44,970 nucleotides of DNA from a virus: IMG/VR virus record IMGVR_UViG_3300017922_000133, positions 1 through 44,970 of that record; one strand, written 5' to 3'. A program made the translations under genes and the position numbers. This document shows, piece after piece, positions 13,519 to 20,549 of this stretch; within the stretch, counting starts at the first letter, position 1; the number at the start of each line of letters is the position of its first letter. Below the pieces are notes generated by a model. That model searched no databases. It was not told where the DNA came from and saw nothing but the letters and a program-made list of their open reading frames with translations.

Positions 13519-14508
13519 TTGTCATTAAATTGTCGATACGTAAAATTAGCAACTAAGTTCTGGACTGATGAAAAAATAATAAATTTGCCACATAATGTGA
13601 AATTACTTAATTTATATGTACTTACTTCTCCACATTCTAACATGGCTGGGTATTATCGATTACCAAAAGCTTACATTCAAGCAGATTTACAAATTTCAAA
13701 AGAAGAGTTAGATAAAGCCTTTAGTAAATTGTTAGAGGAAGGGTTGATTAAGTATTGTGAAAAGAGTTCTATTGTCCTTGTTCCTAACTATTATAAGTAC
13801 AATCCTATACAAAATAAGAACCAGGCTAAAGGTGCAATTAAAAGAACAAAAGAGTTACCTAAAAATTCTTTAGTGGACGATTATAAAAAAGCAATTGAGC
13901 TACATGCAGATAAATATAAAAACGTTTTATTTAAAGGGTTACCCGAAGCCTTTGATAAACGCTTAGGCAATACAGAAACAGTAACAGAAACAGTAACAGA
14001 AGTAAGTAATATACGTTCGGACTCTGACGAGCCGACGAACGATGATTCTGTGGATAACTCTAAAAAAGAAAAAAATGGATATGAAGAACCTAAGTTTAAA
14101 AGAGACTCTTTTGCATATAGAGCAGCTAGTTATTTGAGAAAAAGAATTTTAGAAAATAATCCTAGGCAACCTGTTCCTGATGAAAATCCTAATGAACTTG
14201 AAGATTGGTGTATTGAATTGGATCGTTTAAACAGAATTGGTCCAATTGGTGCTGATCCAACTAAAGATTTAAGTTATAGCTGGGAAGAGATTGGTAAGCT
14301 AATTGATTACAGCCAGGATGATGATTTCTGGAAGTCTAATATACTTAGTGCTGGAAAATTAAGAGATAAAATAACGACTTTGGAAACGCAAATGTCAAAC
14401 CGTAAAAGTAAAAATAATCAGAAAGTCAAAGTATCTAACCAAAGGGCAGAGAATTCTGATTACAAGTGGAAAGATTTCTTCATTGACTTTGATAGATTTA
14501 AGGAGTGA
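13519..14508 (+). CDS. Phage replisome organizer / DnaD-like replication protein
   Basis: A 329-residue replication initiator. The N-terminal winged helix includes YVKLATKFWTDEKIINLPHN, LLNLYVLTSPHSNMAGYYRL and SKEELDKAFSKLLEEGLIKY; FVPNYYKYNPIQNKNQAKGA-like residues follow (here LVPNYYKYNPIQNKNQA). This is the organizer family seen in many Firmicute phages; it recruits the host helicase loader to the phage origin. The second half is charged with a helical C-terminal domain (about 200-290). The TTG at 13519 follows AGGAGGT by seven bases; the earlier GTG at 13510 overlaps that site. No obvious origin iterons were seen in the gene. Confidence 0.78.
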   Translation: MSLNCRYVKLATKFWTDEKIINLPHNVKLLNLYVLTSPHSNMAGYYRLPKAYIQADLQISKEELDKAFSKLLEEGLIKYCEKSSIVLVPNYYKYNPIQNKNQAKGAIKRTKELPKNSLVDDYKKAIELHADKYKNVLFKGLPEAFDKRLGNTETVTETVTEVSNIRSDSDEPTNDDSVDNSKKEKNGYEEPKFKRDSFAYRAASYLRKRILENNPRQPVPDENPNELEDWCIELDRLNRIGPIGADPTKDLSYSWEEIGKLIDYSQDDDFWKSNILSAGKLRDKITTLETQMSNRKSKNNQKVKVSNQRAENSDYKWKDFFIDFDRFKE

Positions 14509-14513
14509 TCTAG

Positions 14514-14777
14514 ATGGATATTGCAGAAAAAATAATTGTTACCGGTGATATTACAGATGAGACAAAAAAGGACCTTGCATATTTACTCATGAATTTTAAA
14601 GCCGAAAACGAAGAAAAAGATATTAGAAAAGCTAATTTTATAATTAAATGCGGGCTAGAAACTGCCGGTTATACCGATAAAAGTTTTAATTTGAGTGAAA
14701 GCAATAATTATATTCGATTGGAGGTACACAATGGACCTGCTGGAGAAAATAAAAAAAGATTGTCCTCAGTTGTCTGA
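14514..14777 (+). CDS. Small hypothetical protein
   Basis: An 87-residue acidic helical protein starting MDIAEKIIVTGDITDETKKD. No family is recognised. AAGGAGTGATC lies before the ATG, just after the replisome-organizer stop. The last 15 residues overlap the next small gene in another frame. It may assist replication, by position only. Confidence 0.5.
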   Translation: MDIAEKIIVTGDITDETKKDLAYLLMNFKAENEEKDIRKANFIIKCGLETAGYTDKSFNLSESNNYIRLEVHNGPAGENKKRLSSVV

Positions 14778-14841
14778 AGAAGAAATCAAAAAAATTATAA
14801 GAGAGTCAGAAAGGAAGGTGCTAAAAGATGAAAATCTATAA
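14731..14841 (+). CDS. Very small hypothetical protein
   Basis: A 36-residue helical frame (MDLLEKIKKDCPQLSEEEIK ...) with GGAGGT five bases before the ATG. It overlaps both neighbours, which is typical of tightly packed phage operons. Too short for family assignment. Confidence 0.4.
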   Translation: MDLLEKIKKDCPQLSEEEIKKIIRESERKVLKDENL

Positions 14842-15175
14842 ATTCTGGGAAGATGGAGAAAAAGAAAATCATAGTTTTGTTGCAGCAAGAAGTTACAATT
14901 CCGCTTTAAAGATTTTTGAGAATGAGAAAGATATCGAGCACTCAAAAATTAAAGGAGAAATTTTACTTAGGAAAAATCCAACATCCAGTAAAGATTACCT
15001 AAAAATAAAAATTTCTAAGGGAATAGTGCCTGAGGAGATAGATTTTGAATATTTTGGAGGGAATAGAGGGCGTTTAAGTATGATCAGGCCAGAGGTTAAA
15101 AATTTTATCCGAAAAGAAATAGAAAAGGCTGTTGAAGAATATTTTGAAAGAGAGGTGCCAGAAATTAATGGCTAA
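14828..15175 (+). CDS. Small hypothetical protein
   Basis: A 115-residue, strongly charged protein. The first half looks like a small alpha/beta fold (MKIYKFWEDGEKENHSFVAA, SYNSALKIFE) and the C-terminus is a helix (IRPEVKNFIRKEIEKAVEEY). AAAGGAAGG precedes the ATG. It overlaps the following metallopeptidase gene by eight bases. Function unknown. Confidence 0.5.
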   Translation: MKIYKFWEDGEKENHSFVAARSYNSALKIFENEKDIEHSKIKGEILLRKNPTSSKDYLKIKISKGIVPEEIDFEYFGGNRGRLSMIRPEVKNFIRKEIEKAVEEYFEREVPEING

Positions 15176-15617
15176 TTATAGACCAGCACCAGATGTTAAA
15201 AAAATTGCTGATAAGTTAATTGATAAATACCACAGTAATTTAAGAGAGGCCAAAATTATATACTTATTTCGAGATAAACCCTTAAAATCTAAAGGGAAAG
15301 TTCAGTTAGGAAAAGCTACTAAGGTATCTGGAAAATATAACGCTGTAACTGGATCGGACTTTTTGATAGAAATATCAGAACCACACTTTTGGGATATGGA
15401 ACACAAAAGACAAGTTGCATTAGTTGATCATGAGTTAAGTCATTGTTTTATTGATATTGAAGGAAACAGGTCAATCTTAAATCATGATTTTGAAGGATTT
15501 AATTCTGTACTTAAAAGATATGGATTTTGGCATAATGACCTACAACAAATGAAAAAGAACTTGCAACAAATGCAGCTGCCATTTGAGAAAACAAGTTTAA
15601 AAGTTGTAAATGGATAA
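15168..15617 (+). CDS. Putative phage metallopeptidase
   Basis: A 149-residue protein matching the phage metallopeptidase family. VDHELSHCFID near 84-94 supplies the HExxH zinc site, preceded by RQVAL and an edge strand (DFLIEISEPHFWDME), and followed by NHDFEGFNSVLKRYGFW with a possible third ligand. Members are common in Firmicute phage replication regions; the substrate is not known. I chose the ATG at 15168 (MANYRPAPDV), because upstream codons overlap the previous gene and the family usually begins here. Confidence 0.78.
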   Translation: MANYRPAPDVKKIADKLIDKYHSNLREAKIIYLFRDKPLKSKGKVQLGKATKVSGKYNAVTGSDFLIEISEPHFWDMEHKRQVALVDHELSHCFIDIEGNRSILNHDFEGFNSVLKRYGFWHNDLQQMKKNLQQMQLPFEKTSLKVVNG

Positions 15618-15636
15618 AACTTAGGAGGAATAAATT

Positions 15637-15789
15637 ATGACAAAATTAGAAATGCTTAATATTAAATTGCAGCGAATGCTTGGGATAAGTAGTGGGAAAG
15701 CAAATCGAGTAATCCAAGTTGTTTTTGATAATCTTCAAAAAATAGCTGCAGAATATGAGGAGAAGGAGAATAATAGTAATGCTCAATAG
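15637..15789 (+). CDS. Small hypothetical protein before ssb
   Basis: A 50-residue helical frame beginning MTKLEMLNIKLQRMLGISSG. TTAGGAGGA lies eight bases before the ATG and its stop overlaps the ssb start by 11 bases, so translation of the two is probably coupled. No family recognised. Confidence 0.5.
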   Translation: MTKLEMLNIKLQRMLGISSGKANRVIQVVFDNLQKIAAEYEEKENNSNAQ

Positions 15790-16162
15790 AATTGTTTTAA
15801 TTGGGAGATTAACTGATGATCCAGAACTCCGTTATACAAGTTCAGGAATTCCAGTTTGCAACTTTACTCTGGCTGTTGAGAGGAATTATACCAACAGAAA
15901 TGGTGATAGGGATGTTGATTTTATCAGCATTGTTACCTGGCGTGGTCTGGCAGAAAATTGTGCCCGCCATCTTGGTAAAGGAAGATTGGTTGGAGTAGAC
16001 GGTAGTCTGGAAATAAAAAAATCAGAGAATAATAACAGGACATTCATTAATCCGGAAGTTAACGCAGACAACGTCAGGTTCTTAGACTGGGGTAGCAGCA
16101 ATCAAAAAGGAGCAAATGGTCAAGAGGGAAACCAAAGTCAACAGAAAACGTCAAATTACTGA
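15779..16162 (+). CDS. ssb: Single-stranded DNA-binding protein
   Basis: A 127-residue SSB with a full OB fold: MLNRIVLIGRLTDDPELRYT, VCNFTLAVERNYTNRNGDRD, FISIVTWRGLAENCARHLGK and GRLVGVDGSLEI. The C-terminal tail is short, Gln/Asn-rich and ends KTSNY. It lacks the acidic D-D-I-P-F tip with which host SSBs bind partner proteins, so it may not recruit host repair enzymes. The ATG at 15779 follows GAAGGAG. It would coat single-stranded phage DNA during replication and RecT-mediated annealing. Confidence 0.93.
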   Translation: MLNRIVLIGRLTDDPELRYTSSGIPVCNFTLAVERNYTNRNGDRDVDFISIVTWRGLAENCARHLGKGRLVGVDGSLEIKKSENNNRTFINPEVNADNVRFLDWGSSNQKGANGQEGNQSQQKTSNY

Positions 16163-16211
16163 TTTTAGAGTATTTATATCAAGGTGGTTAAGGTGCAAAG
16201 GAGGGATTTTG

Positions 16212-16499
16212 ATGGTGAATGTAATTAGAAAAAGTTTCGGAGTTTTAGTTATCGATGGAATAGTAATGCACTCACCGGTGACTATAGATTCAGATAGACC
16301 GGGTGAATTTAAAATATTATATACACCAGGAGATGAGGAAAGTGAAATTAGTGATACCAGGAAGACCAGTTCCAGCTCAAAGAATGACTCAAAAAAGCAA
16401 GTGGACAAAAAGAGCAAAGAAGAGTTTAGATTATCAAGAGAAAGTGGCATGGGAATGGAAAGCAAAGGCCAGAGGATTAAAACTTCAAGGTCCGCTTAA
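16212..16499 (+). CDS. Small hypothetical protein overlapping rusA
   Basis: A 95-residue frame with AAAGGAGGG eight bases before its ATG. Residues 1-45 (VIRKSFGVLVIDGIVMHSPV ...) look like a genuine small beta domain. Residues 48-95 are Ser/Lys/Glu-rich and lie on the same DNA as the N-terminus of RusA in another frame. The strong ribosome site supports translation, but the second half may be no more than a read-out of the overlapping gene. The overlap, 158 bases, is long for this operon. Confidence 0.5.
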   Translation: MVNVIRKSFGVLVIDGIVMHSPVTIDSDRPGEFKILYTPGDEESEISDTRKTSSSSKNDSKKQVDKKSKEEFRLSRESGMGMESKGQRIKTSRSA

Positions 16500-16689
16500 A
16501 CTGAGCTGCAGTTTTTATTTTAATGATAAACGGCACGGTGATCTGAGTAATTTAGTTAAAGCAGTAGAAGACGGATTGCAGTATGGTAATGCATTTGAAA
16601 ACGACAAACAAATAAAAAGATATGGTGATTCTGGAATATTTTTTGATGATAATCCTAGAGCTGAAATAAAAATTGAAGAGGTGAAGTAG
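16342..16689 (+). CDS. rusA: RusA-family Holliday junction resolvase
   Basis: A 115-residue endonuclease that would cut Holliday junctions or branched phage DNA. The N-terminal strand KLVIPGRPVPAQRMTQK and the acidic site HGDLSNLVKAVEDGLQ followed by ENDKQIKRY are typical. The motif is D-x-S-N rather than the D-x-D-N of E. coli RusA; the remaining acidic residues (D in GDLS, D in VEDG, D in NDKQ) are kept. I prefer the GTG at 16342 (AGGAG nine bases upstream); an ATG at 16333 is also possible. It follows ssb and recT, fitting a recombination module. Confidence 0.85.
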   Translation: MKLVIPGRPVPAQRMTQKSKWTKRAKKSLDYQEKVAWEWKAKARGLKLQGPLKLSCSFYFNDKRHGDLSNLVKAVEDGLQYGNAFENDKQIKRYGDSGIFFDDNPRAEIKIEEVK

Positions 16690-16691
16690 AA

Positions 16692-16871
16692 ATGTATATT
16701 GTTGAAACTAATGGTTTGTTTACTGGTTGGTATGAGGTAGAAGATGCTGAATTTGATAATCTAGAAAATGCACTAGATTACATAGAAATGCAGGAGAAAC
16801 CTGAAAATTACAGAGTGATTAAAATAGTTGCTGAATATGAAGTAGAAACAAAACTTGTAATTAACGAATGA
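16692..16871 (+). CDS. Small acidic hypothetical protein
   Basis: A 59-residue protein starting MYIVETNGLFTGWYEVEDAE, two bases after the rusA stop, with GAGGTGAAG well placed upstream. The pattern of alternating strands around one helix (FDNLENALDYIEMQ) suggests a small beta-alpha-beta domain. Unknown function. Confidence 0.55.
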   Translation: MYIVETNGLFTGWYEVEDAEFDNLENALDYIEMQEKPENYRVIKIVAEYEVETKLVINE

Positions 16872-16898
16872 AATTAATTAACTCAGGAGTTGATCAAT

Positions 16899-17078
16899 AT
16901 GACAGTGGGAGAACAACTTGAGAAAAAGCAACCTCAAATATATAATTTCCTCATTGATTGTTTTAGTTTAGATATTAGAAAAACTACGAGGGTAGAGCCA
17001 GTAAATTTTGAAGAAGATGATCCTCTTTTTAATTATTTCAAGGAGATGATGGAAAAGCCGAGGGGAGTGAAATTGTAA
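16899..17078 (+). CDS. Small hypothetical protein
   Basis: A 59-residue protein starting MTVGEQLEKKQPQIYNFLID. AGGAG lies nine bases before the ATG; an in-frame TTG at 16890 has no site of its own. It shares one base with the next start (TAATG), indicating coupling to the late regulator. Family not recognised. Confidence 0.5.
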   Translation: MTVGEQLEKKQPQIYNFLIDCFSLDIRKTTRVEPVNFEEDDPLFNYFKEMMEKPRGVKL

Positions 17079-17542
17079 TGGAAACTAAAGTTAAAGACAG
17101 GATAGAAGAGCAGCTAAAAAATTATCCTTTTTTAAAATCAAAAATAAAAATAACAACAAACAAAATAGCATACCAGGAAGATTATGTAGCTCAGGCAATT
17201 GACTACTCTAAAATACCCGGCGGCAAAACTAATAGTGTGTATTCTGATGTTGAAGAATTTGTTCAGAATAAATTAGATAAACATCCTGAGTTAATAGAGT
17301 TAATCATGGAAAAAGAAAGAATAGATGCTGCATTAGAGTGTCTAACATACAAAGAAAAACGATTGGTAAGATATAAATATTTTGAAGATATGACCGATAA
17401 TGAAGTTAGTGATAAAATGCGGGAGCTAGAATTAAAGACATTTAGTATCAGAAATGATTCAACTGTCCGGGATTATTCAAGCACTACAATTCAGCGAATG
17501 AAGAAAAAAGTGCTAAAAAAGCTACAAAAAGTAGGGCTATGA
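17078..17542 (+). CDS. ArpU/sigma-region-4-like late gene regulator
   Basis: A 154-residue protein whose second half resembles sigma-70 region 4: ALECLTYKEKRLVRYKYFED, then MTDNEVSDKMRELELK, then SSTTIQRMKKKVLKKLQKVG, an HTH with the conserved YF and recognition helix. This is the ArpU/RinA-type group of phage transcription regulators encoded at the end of the early region in Firmicute phages. They switch on packaging and structural genes. Four GGGCAA boxes at exact 11-bp spacing begin eight bases after its stop and are its likely target. Confidence 0.75.
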   Translation: METKVKDRIEEQLKNYPFLKSKIKITTNKIAYQEDYVAQAIDYSKIPGGKTNSVYSDVEEFVQNKLDKHPELIELIMEKERIDAALECLTYKEKRLVRYKYFEDMTDNEVSDKMRELELKTFSIRNDSTVRDYSSTTIQRMKKKVLKKLQKVGL

Positions 17543-17549
17543 GGAAATT

Positions 17550-17588
17550 GGGCAACAATCGGGCAAAAAACGGGCAACTTTCGGGCAA
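17550..17588. repeat. Four GGGCAA boxes with exact 11-bp period
   Basis: GGGCAA occurs at 17550, 17561, 17572 and 17583. One helical turn separates each copy, so all face the same side of the DNA. The linkers differ (CAATC, AAAAC, CTTTC), so it is the hexamer and spacing that are conserved. The array lies directly after the ArpU-like gene and upstream of an extended -10, consistent with an activator array. Confidence 0.7.
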
Positions 17589-17605
17589 CATTTCCCTAGA
17601 AGGTG

Positions 17606-17614
17606 TGATATTCT
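17606..17614 (+). promoter_or_regulatory. Candidate late promoter, extended -10
   Basis: TGATATTCT gives TG-n-TATTCT with no -35 match in the right place; instead the GGGCAA array ends about 20 bases upstream. This is the layout of an activator-dependent promoter. The start would be near 17621. CTAGAA and TTCTAG also form a 6-bp inverted repeat around it. Confidence 0.45.
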
Positions 17615-17668
17615 AGTATTGTGGAAATAAATATAAACTTTGTTATGTTTATTTTCCTCCTTTATTTG

Positions 17669-17706
17669 AGCCCTGGCCTTGCACCTCCGGGGCTTTAATC
17701 AATTTT
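17669..17706 (+). terminator. Terminator-like hairpin before the late genes
   Basis: AGCCCTGG (17669-17676) pairs with CCGGGGCT (17687-17694) with one G-U pair and a 10-base loop, followed by an interrupted T-rich stretch. The stem is much more GC-rich than its surroundings. It would end early transcription, or attenuate a transcript from the late promoter. The 17543-17817 gap holds this hairpin, the 11-bp repeats and the candidate promoter; nothing else was seen. Confidence 0.55.
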
Positions 17707-17817
17707 GAGGGGCGAGGGAGATTATAAAGGGATTTGATTCATAAATAATATTAAAGAAAAATAGAGGTTTTTTCCTTACTTAATAGAATCAACTTATAGG
17801 GAGTGATATTATCTTTT

Positions 17818-18564
17818 ATGAAAAAAAGAGATATATTTTTAATATTTATGATCTTTTTTATTATCTTGTCTGCAACGTTGGTTTTAATATATTTATATTA
17901 TTTTAGCAATGATTTTTATAATAATTTAGCTTCTATTATTGGAGGGAGTATTGGAGGAGTAACGACTCTAATTGCAGTTCTAATAACAACTCGGCAAACA
18001 AGAAAGATACAAGAAACTAATAAAAATCATGAATGGAAAAAACATCAAATTGAAATTCGATTTAATTTAGTTAAAGAATTTTATGATATGTTATTGACGA
18101 TTAATAAAACATTAGGATTTTTATTTTCAAATCTAATTTCTAATGAAGATTACCAACATACTAATCAAAATGAAATATTTATAGAGAATAAGATTTATTT
18201 AAATAAAAAAGAGGCTATTAAGTTAATGAACGACTGTGAAGTATATTACGGAAAAATCAGACCATTTCTTAATAACGAAACCCATAAAGAATTTTTGAAT
18301 TTAGAGAATGATTTTGATTCTTTTGTAAAAATTACTGAAAATATTAATAAAGAAACAAAAACTATTTCAAGAAGAAAAATTAATCAATTATTACAACAAA
18401 ACGAAAAAGTACTGGAACAAATTATAATTTTAAGAAATTTAATTATTTCACATTATTTCAGTCCAGTTTTATATTATAAAGATACAGAAATTGAAAATAT
18501 TAAAAAAAGAGAAGAAGAAGAATGTTTTACAAAAGGTGGATATAAGAAATTTAAAAATATTTAG
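17818..18564 (+). CDS. Two-pass membrane protein with cytoplasmic helical domain
   Basis: A 248-residue protein with two membrane segments (about residues 6-30, IFLIFMIFFIILSATLVLIY, and 38-60, SIIGGSIGGVTTLIAVLI), followed by a basic stretch (TTRQTRKIQETNKNHEWKK) and a long helical cytoplasmic domain. The plan is common among predicted phage-defence or superinfection-exclusion membrane proteins, but no family is certain. The start is uncertain: ATG 17818 is 14 bases from AGGGAG; GTG 17803 overlaps it. It is more AT-rich than its neighbours and sits between the terminator-like hairpin and the methyltransferase promoter, as an inserted cargo gene would. Confidence 0.55.
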   Translation: MKKRDIFLIFMIFFIILSATLVLIYLYYFSNDFYNNLASIIGGSIGGVTTLIAVLITTRQTRKIQETNKNHEWKKHQIEIRFNLVKEFYDMLLTINKTLGFLFSNLISNEDYQHTNQNEIFIENKIYLNKKEAIKLMNDCEVYYGKIRPFLNNETHKEFLNLENDFDSFVKITENINKETKTISRRKINQLLQQNEKVLEQIIILRNLIISHYFSPVLYYKDTEIENIKKREEEECFTKGGYKKFKNI

Positions 18565-18586
18565 GTTTTAAACCCTATTCGTATAA

Positions 18587-18630
18587 TTGCTTTAATAAAA
18601 CTAAAGTGATATAATACAAACAAATGTTCG
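18587..18630 (+). promoter_or_regulatory. Methyltransferase promoter with LexA-like box at the start site
   Basis: TTGCTT (18587-18592), a 17-base spacer and a perfect TATAAT (18610-18615) form a strong promoter for the methyltransferase and perhaps the packaging genes. CAAACAAATGTTCG at 18617-18630 matches the LexA box CGAAC-R-N-R-Y-GTTCG at all but one position and covers the expected transcription start. Repression by host LexA is an inference. Confidence 0.65.
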
Positions 18631-18665
18631 TGAAAAACAAACGAAATACGAAAGGGTGAAAACAA

Positions 18666-20039
18666 ATGGAACTAGTCGAAGTGATTAAATTGGTGGATGT
18701 TGATGATTTGATACCTTATATTAATAATCCAAAAGAGCATCCTACAGAGCAGATAAATAAAATTGCTAGCAGCATTAAAAATTATGGTTTTACAGTGCCT
18801 TTAGTTATAGATAACCAGAATGAAATAATTGCGGGCCATGGTCGTTATGAAGCAGCTAAGAAATTAGGACTAGATGAAGTTCCCTGTATTGTAAGAGACG
18901 ATCTCAATACAGCTCAAATAAAAGCTTTAAGAATAGCTGATAATAAAGTGGCTGAATCTGAATGGGATTATGAAATGCTTGGAATAGAACTTGAGGATTT
19001 AAGCTTGCAGGGGTTTGAATTAACTTTAACTGGATTTGATGATGATGAAATAGAAGCTATCTTACAAACCGGTGAAGAAGAGGAATTAAGGGATGATGAC
19101 TTTGATGTTGATGCAGCTTTAGATGAAGATTATTTAACTGAAAAAGATGATATCTGGCTGCTTGGCAGACATAGAGTATTATGTGGAGATAGCACTGATA
19201 GCTCAGATATTGACCGTTTAATGGATGGTAAAATAGCAGACATGGTTTTTACTGACCCACCTTATAATGTTAATTATGAGTCTAGGAATGGCCTTTCAAT
19301 TGAAAATGATGATATGAAAAATGATGAGTTTTATAATTTTCTTTATGATTTTTATGATGCTGCATTAGAACATACTAAAGGAGGCGGTGCAATTTATGTC
19401 TGTCATGCTGATTCTGAAGGAGTAAATTTCCGGAAAGCTTTAACTGATTCAGGTTGGTTATTAAAACAGGCAATAATCTGGGTTAAAAACCAGTTAGTGC
19501 TTGGCAGGCAGGATTATCAATGGAAACATGAGCCTATTTTGTATGGTTGGAAACCGGGAGCTGCTCATTGCTGGAATGGTGACAGAAAACAGACAACCGT
19601 TATCCAGGATTCACCACAAGTGAAAGTTAAAGAAAAGGGAGATTTATTTGAAATACATTTTGATACAGGAATTCATACTGTAGTTATGAGAGTGCCTTCC
19701 TATGATATTTTAAGCAGTGGTGATGACACCGATAAAACAATCTGGTATTTTGATAAGCCAGTGAAAAGTGCTGAACATCCAACAATGAAGCCGGTAGGAA
19801 TACCTGGCCGAGCTATAAAAAATTCTTCAAAGAAAGATGAAATAGTTTTAGATCCTTTTGGAGGTAGTGGCTCTACGTTAATCGCAGCAGAACAGACTGG
19901 TAGGATTTCTTATTTAAACGAGTTAGATCCTAAATATGTTGATGTAATAGTTAAGCGATATATAGAATTTAAGAATAATAATTCTGATGTATTTTTAATT
20001 AGGGGTGGAGAAAAAATTCCATATAAAGATTTAATTTAA
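18666..20039 (+). CDS. ParB-N / DNA N6-adenine or N4-cytosine methyltransferase
   Basis: A 457-residue fusion. Residues 1-95 form a ParB/sulfiredoxin-like domain with IIAGHGRYEAAKKLG; 160-440 form a beta-class methyltransferase with MVFTDPPYNVNYE (DPPY near 197-200) and DPFGGSGSTLIAAEQTGR near 395-412. There is no cognate restriction gene, so it is a solitary phage methylase that may protect phage DNA or mark it for packaging. This fusion is often found just before terminase genes in Firmicute phages. It has its own strong promoter and is followed by a terminator. Confidence 0.92.
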   Translation: MELVEVIKLVDVDDLIPYINNPKEHPTEQINKIASSIKNYGFTVPLVIDNQNEIIAGHGRYEAAKKLGLDEVPCIVRDDLNTAQIKALRIADNKVAESEWDYEMLGIELEDLSLQGFELTLTGFDDDEIEAILQTGEEEELRDDDFDVDAALDEDYLTEKDDIWLLGRHRVLCGDSTDSSDIDRLMDGKIADMVFTDPPYNVNYESRNGLSIENDDMKNDEFYNFLYDFYDAALEHTKGGGAIYVCHADSEGVNFRKALTDSGWLLKQAIIWVKNQLVLGRQDYQWKHEPILYGWKPGAAHCWNGDRKQTTVIQDSPQVKVKEKGDLFEIHFDTGIHTVVMRVPSYDILSSGDDTDKTIWYFDKPVKSAEHPTMKPVGIPGRAIKNSSKKDEIVLDPFGGSGSTLIAAEQTGRISYLNELDPKYVDVIVKRYIEFKNNNSDVFLIRGGEKIPYKDLI

Positions 20040-20056
20040 ATAATTTTTATTATTAT

Positions 20057-20084
20057 ATGCACCTGTCAAAGGGTGCATTTTTTA
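20057..20084 (+). terminator. Rho-independent terminator after the methyltransferase
   Basis: ATGCACC (20057-20063) pairs with GGTGCAT (20072-20078), followed by a run of T to 20083. It separates the methyltransferase transcript from terS. Confidence 0.75.
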
Positions 20085-20115
20085 TGTCAAATTTTAAAGA
20101 AATGAGGTGATCAAG

Positions 20116-20547
20116 TTGGCACGGAAAAGTAAATATGACCCAGATATAACACCAGAAATTGCAGAACAGTATGCTCGAGATGGTTTAACTAATGATGAAA
20201 TAGCACAAAAATTAGGTATATCTACAAGTACTTTATATAACTGGCAGAAAAAATATGTGGAGTTTTTGGAGGCCCTAAAAAAGGGAAAACAAGTTGTAGA
20301 TGCAAAAGTAGAGAAAGCCTTGCTTAAACGTGCCCTTGGTTACGATTATGAAGAAATAAAAGTTACTGTTAATGAATCTGGCCAGAAAAGAGTAGAAAAG
20401 ACTAAAAAGCAGGTTAAACCTGATACTACAGCTCAGATATTCTGGCTTAAAAATAGGCTGCCTGATAAGTGGAGAGATAAACATGAGATTGATCAGAATA
20501 TCAATAATATTACAGGAGTAGAAATTGAATTCATTGAGGATGATTAG
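20116..20547 (+). CDS. terS: Terminase small subunit
   Basis: A 143-residue DNA-recognition subunit of the packaging motor. The N-terminal HTH is clear: ITPEIAEQYARDGLTNDEIA, then QKLGISTSTLYNWQKKYVEF. A helical middle oligomerization region follows (KGKQVVDAKVEKALLKRAL) and a C-terminal DTTAQIFWLKNRLPDKWRDK that binds TerL in relatives. The TTG at 20116 follows GAGGTG by six bases; the GTG at 20107 overlaps it. It ends two bases before terL. Confidence 0.85.
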   Translation: MARKSKYDPDITPEIAEQYARDGLTNDEIAQKLGISTSTLYNWQKKYVEFLEALKKGKQVVDAKVEKALLKRALGYDYEEIKVTVNESGQKRVEKTKKQVKPDTTAQIFWLKNRLPDKWRDKHEIDQNINNITGVEIEFIEDD

Positions 20548-20549
20548 GC

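Noticed and set aside
17539-17616. 22-codon open frame starting at the ArpU-like stop and running across the GGGCAA repeats
   Set aside because: No ribosome site of its own and its sequence simply follows the 11-base repeats; the array is better explained as a protein-binding region.
17621-17655. AT-rich inverted repeat GGAAATAAA ... TTATTTTCC as a terminator
   Set aside because: The pairing is imperfect and made mostly of A-T pairs without a following T run; the GC-rich hairpin at 17669 is the better candidate.
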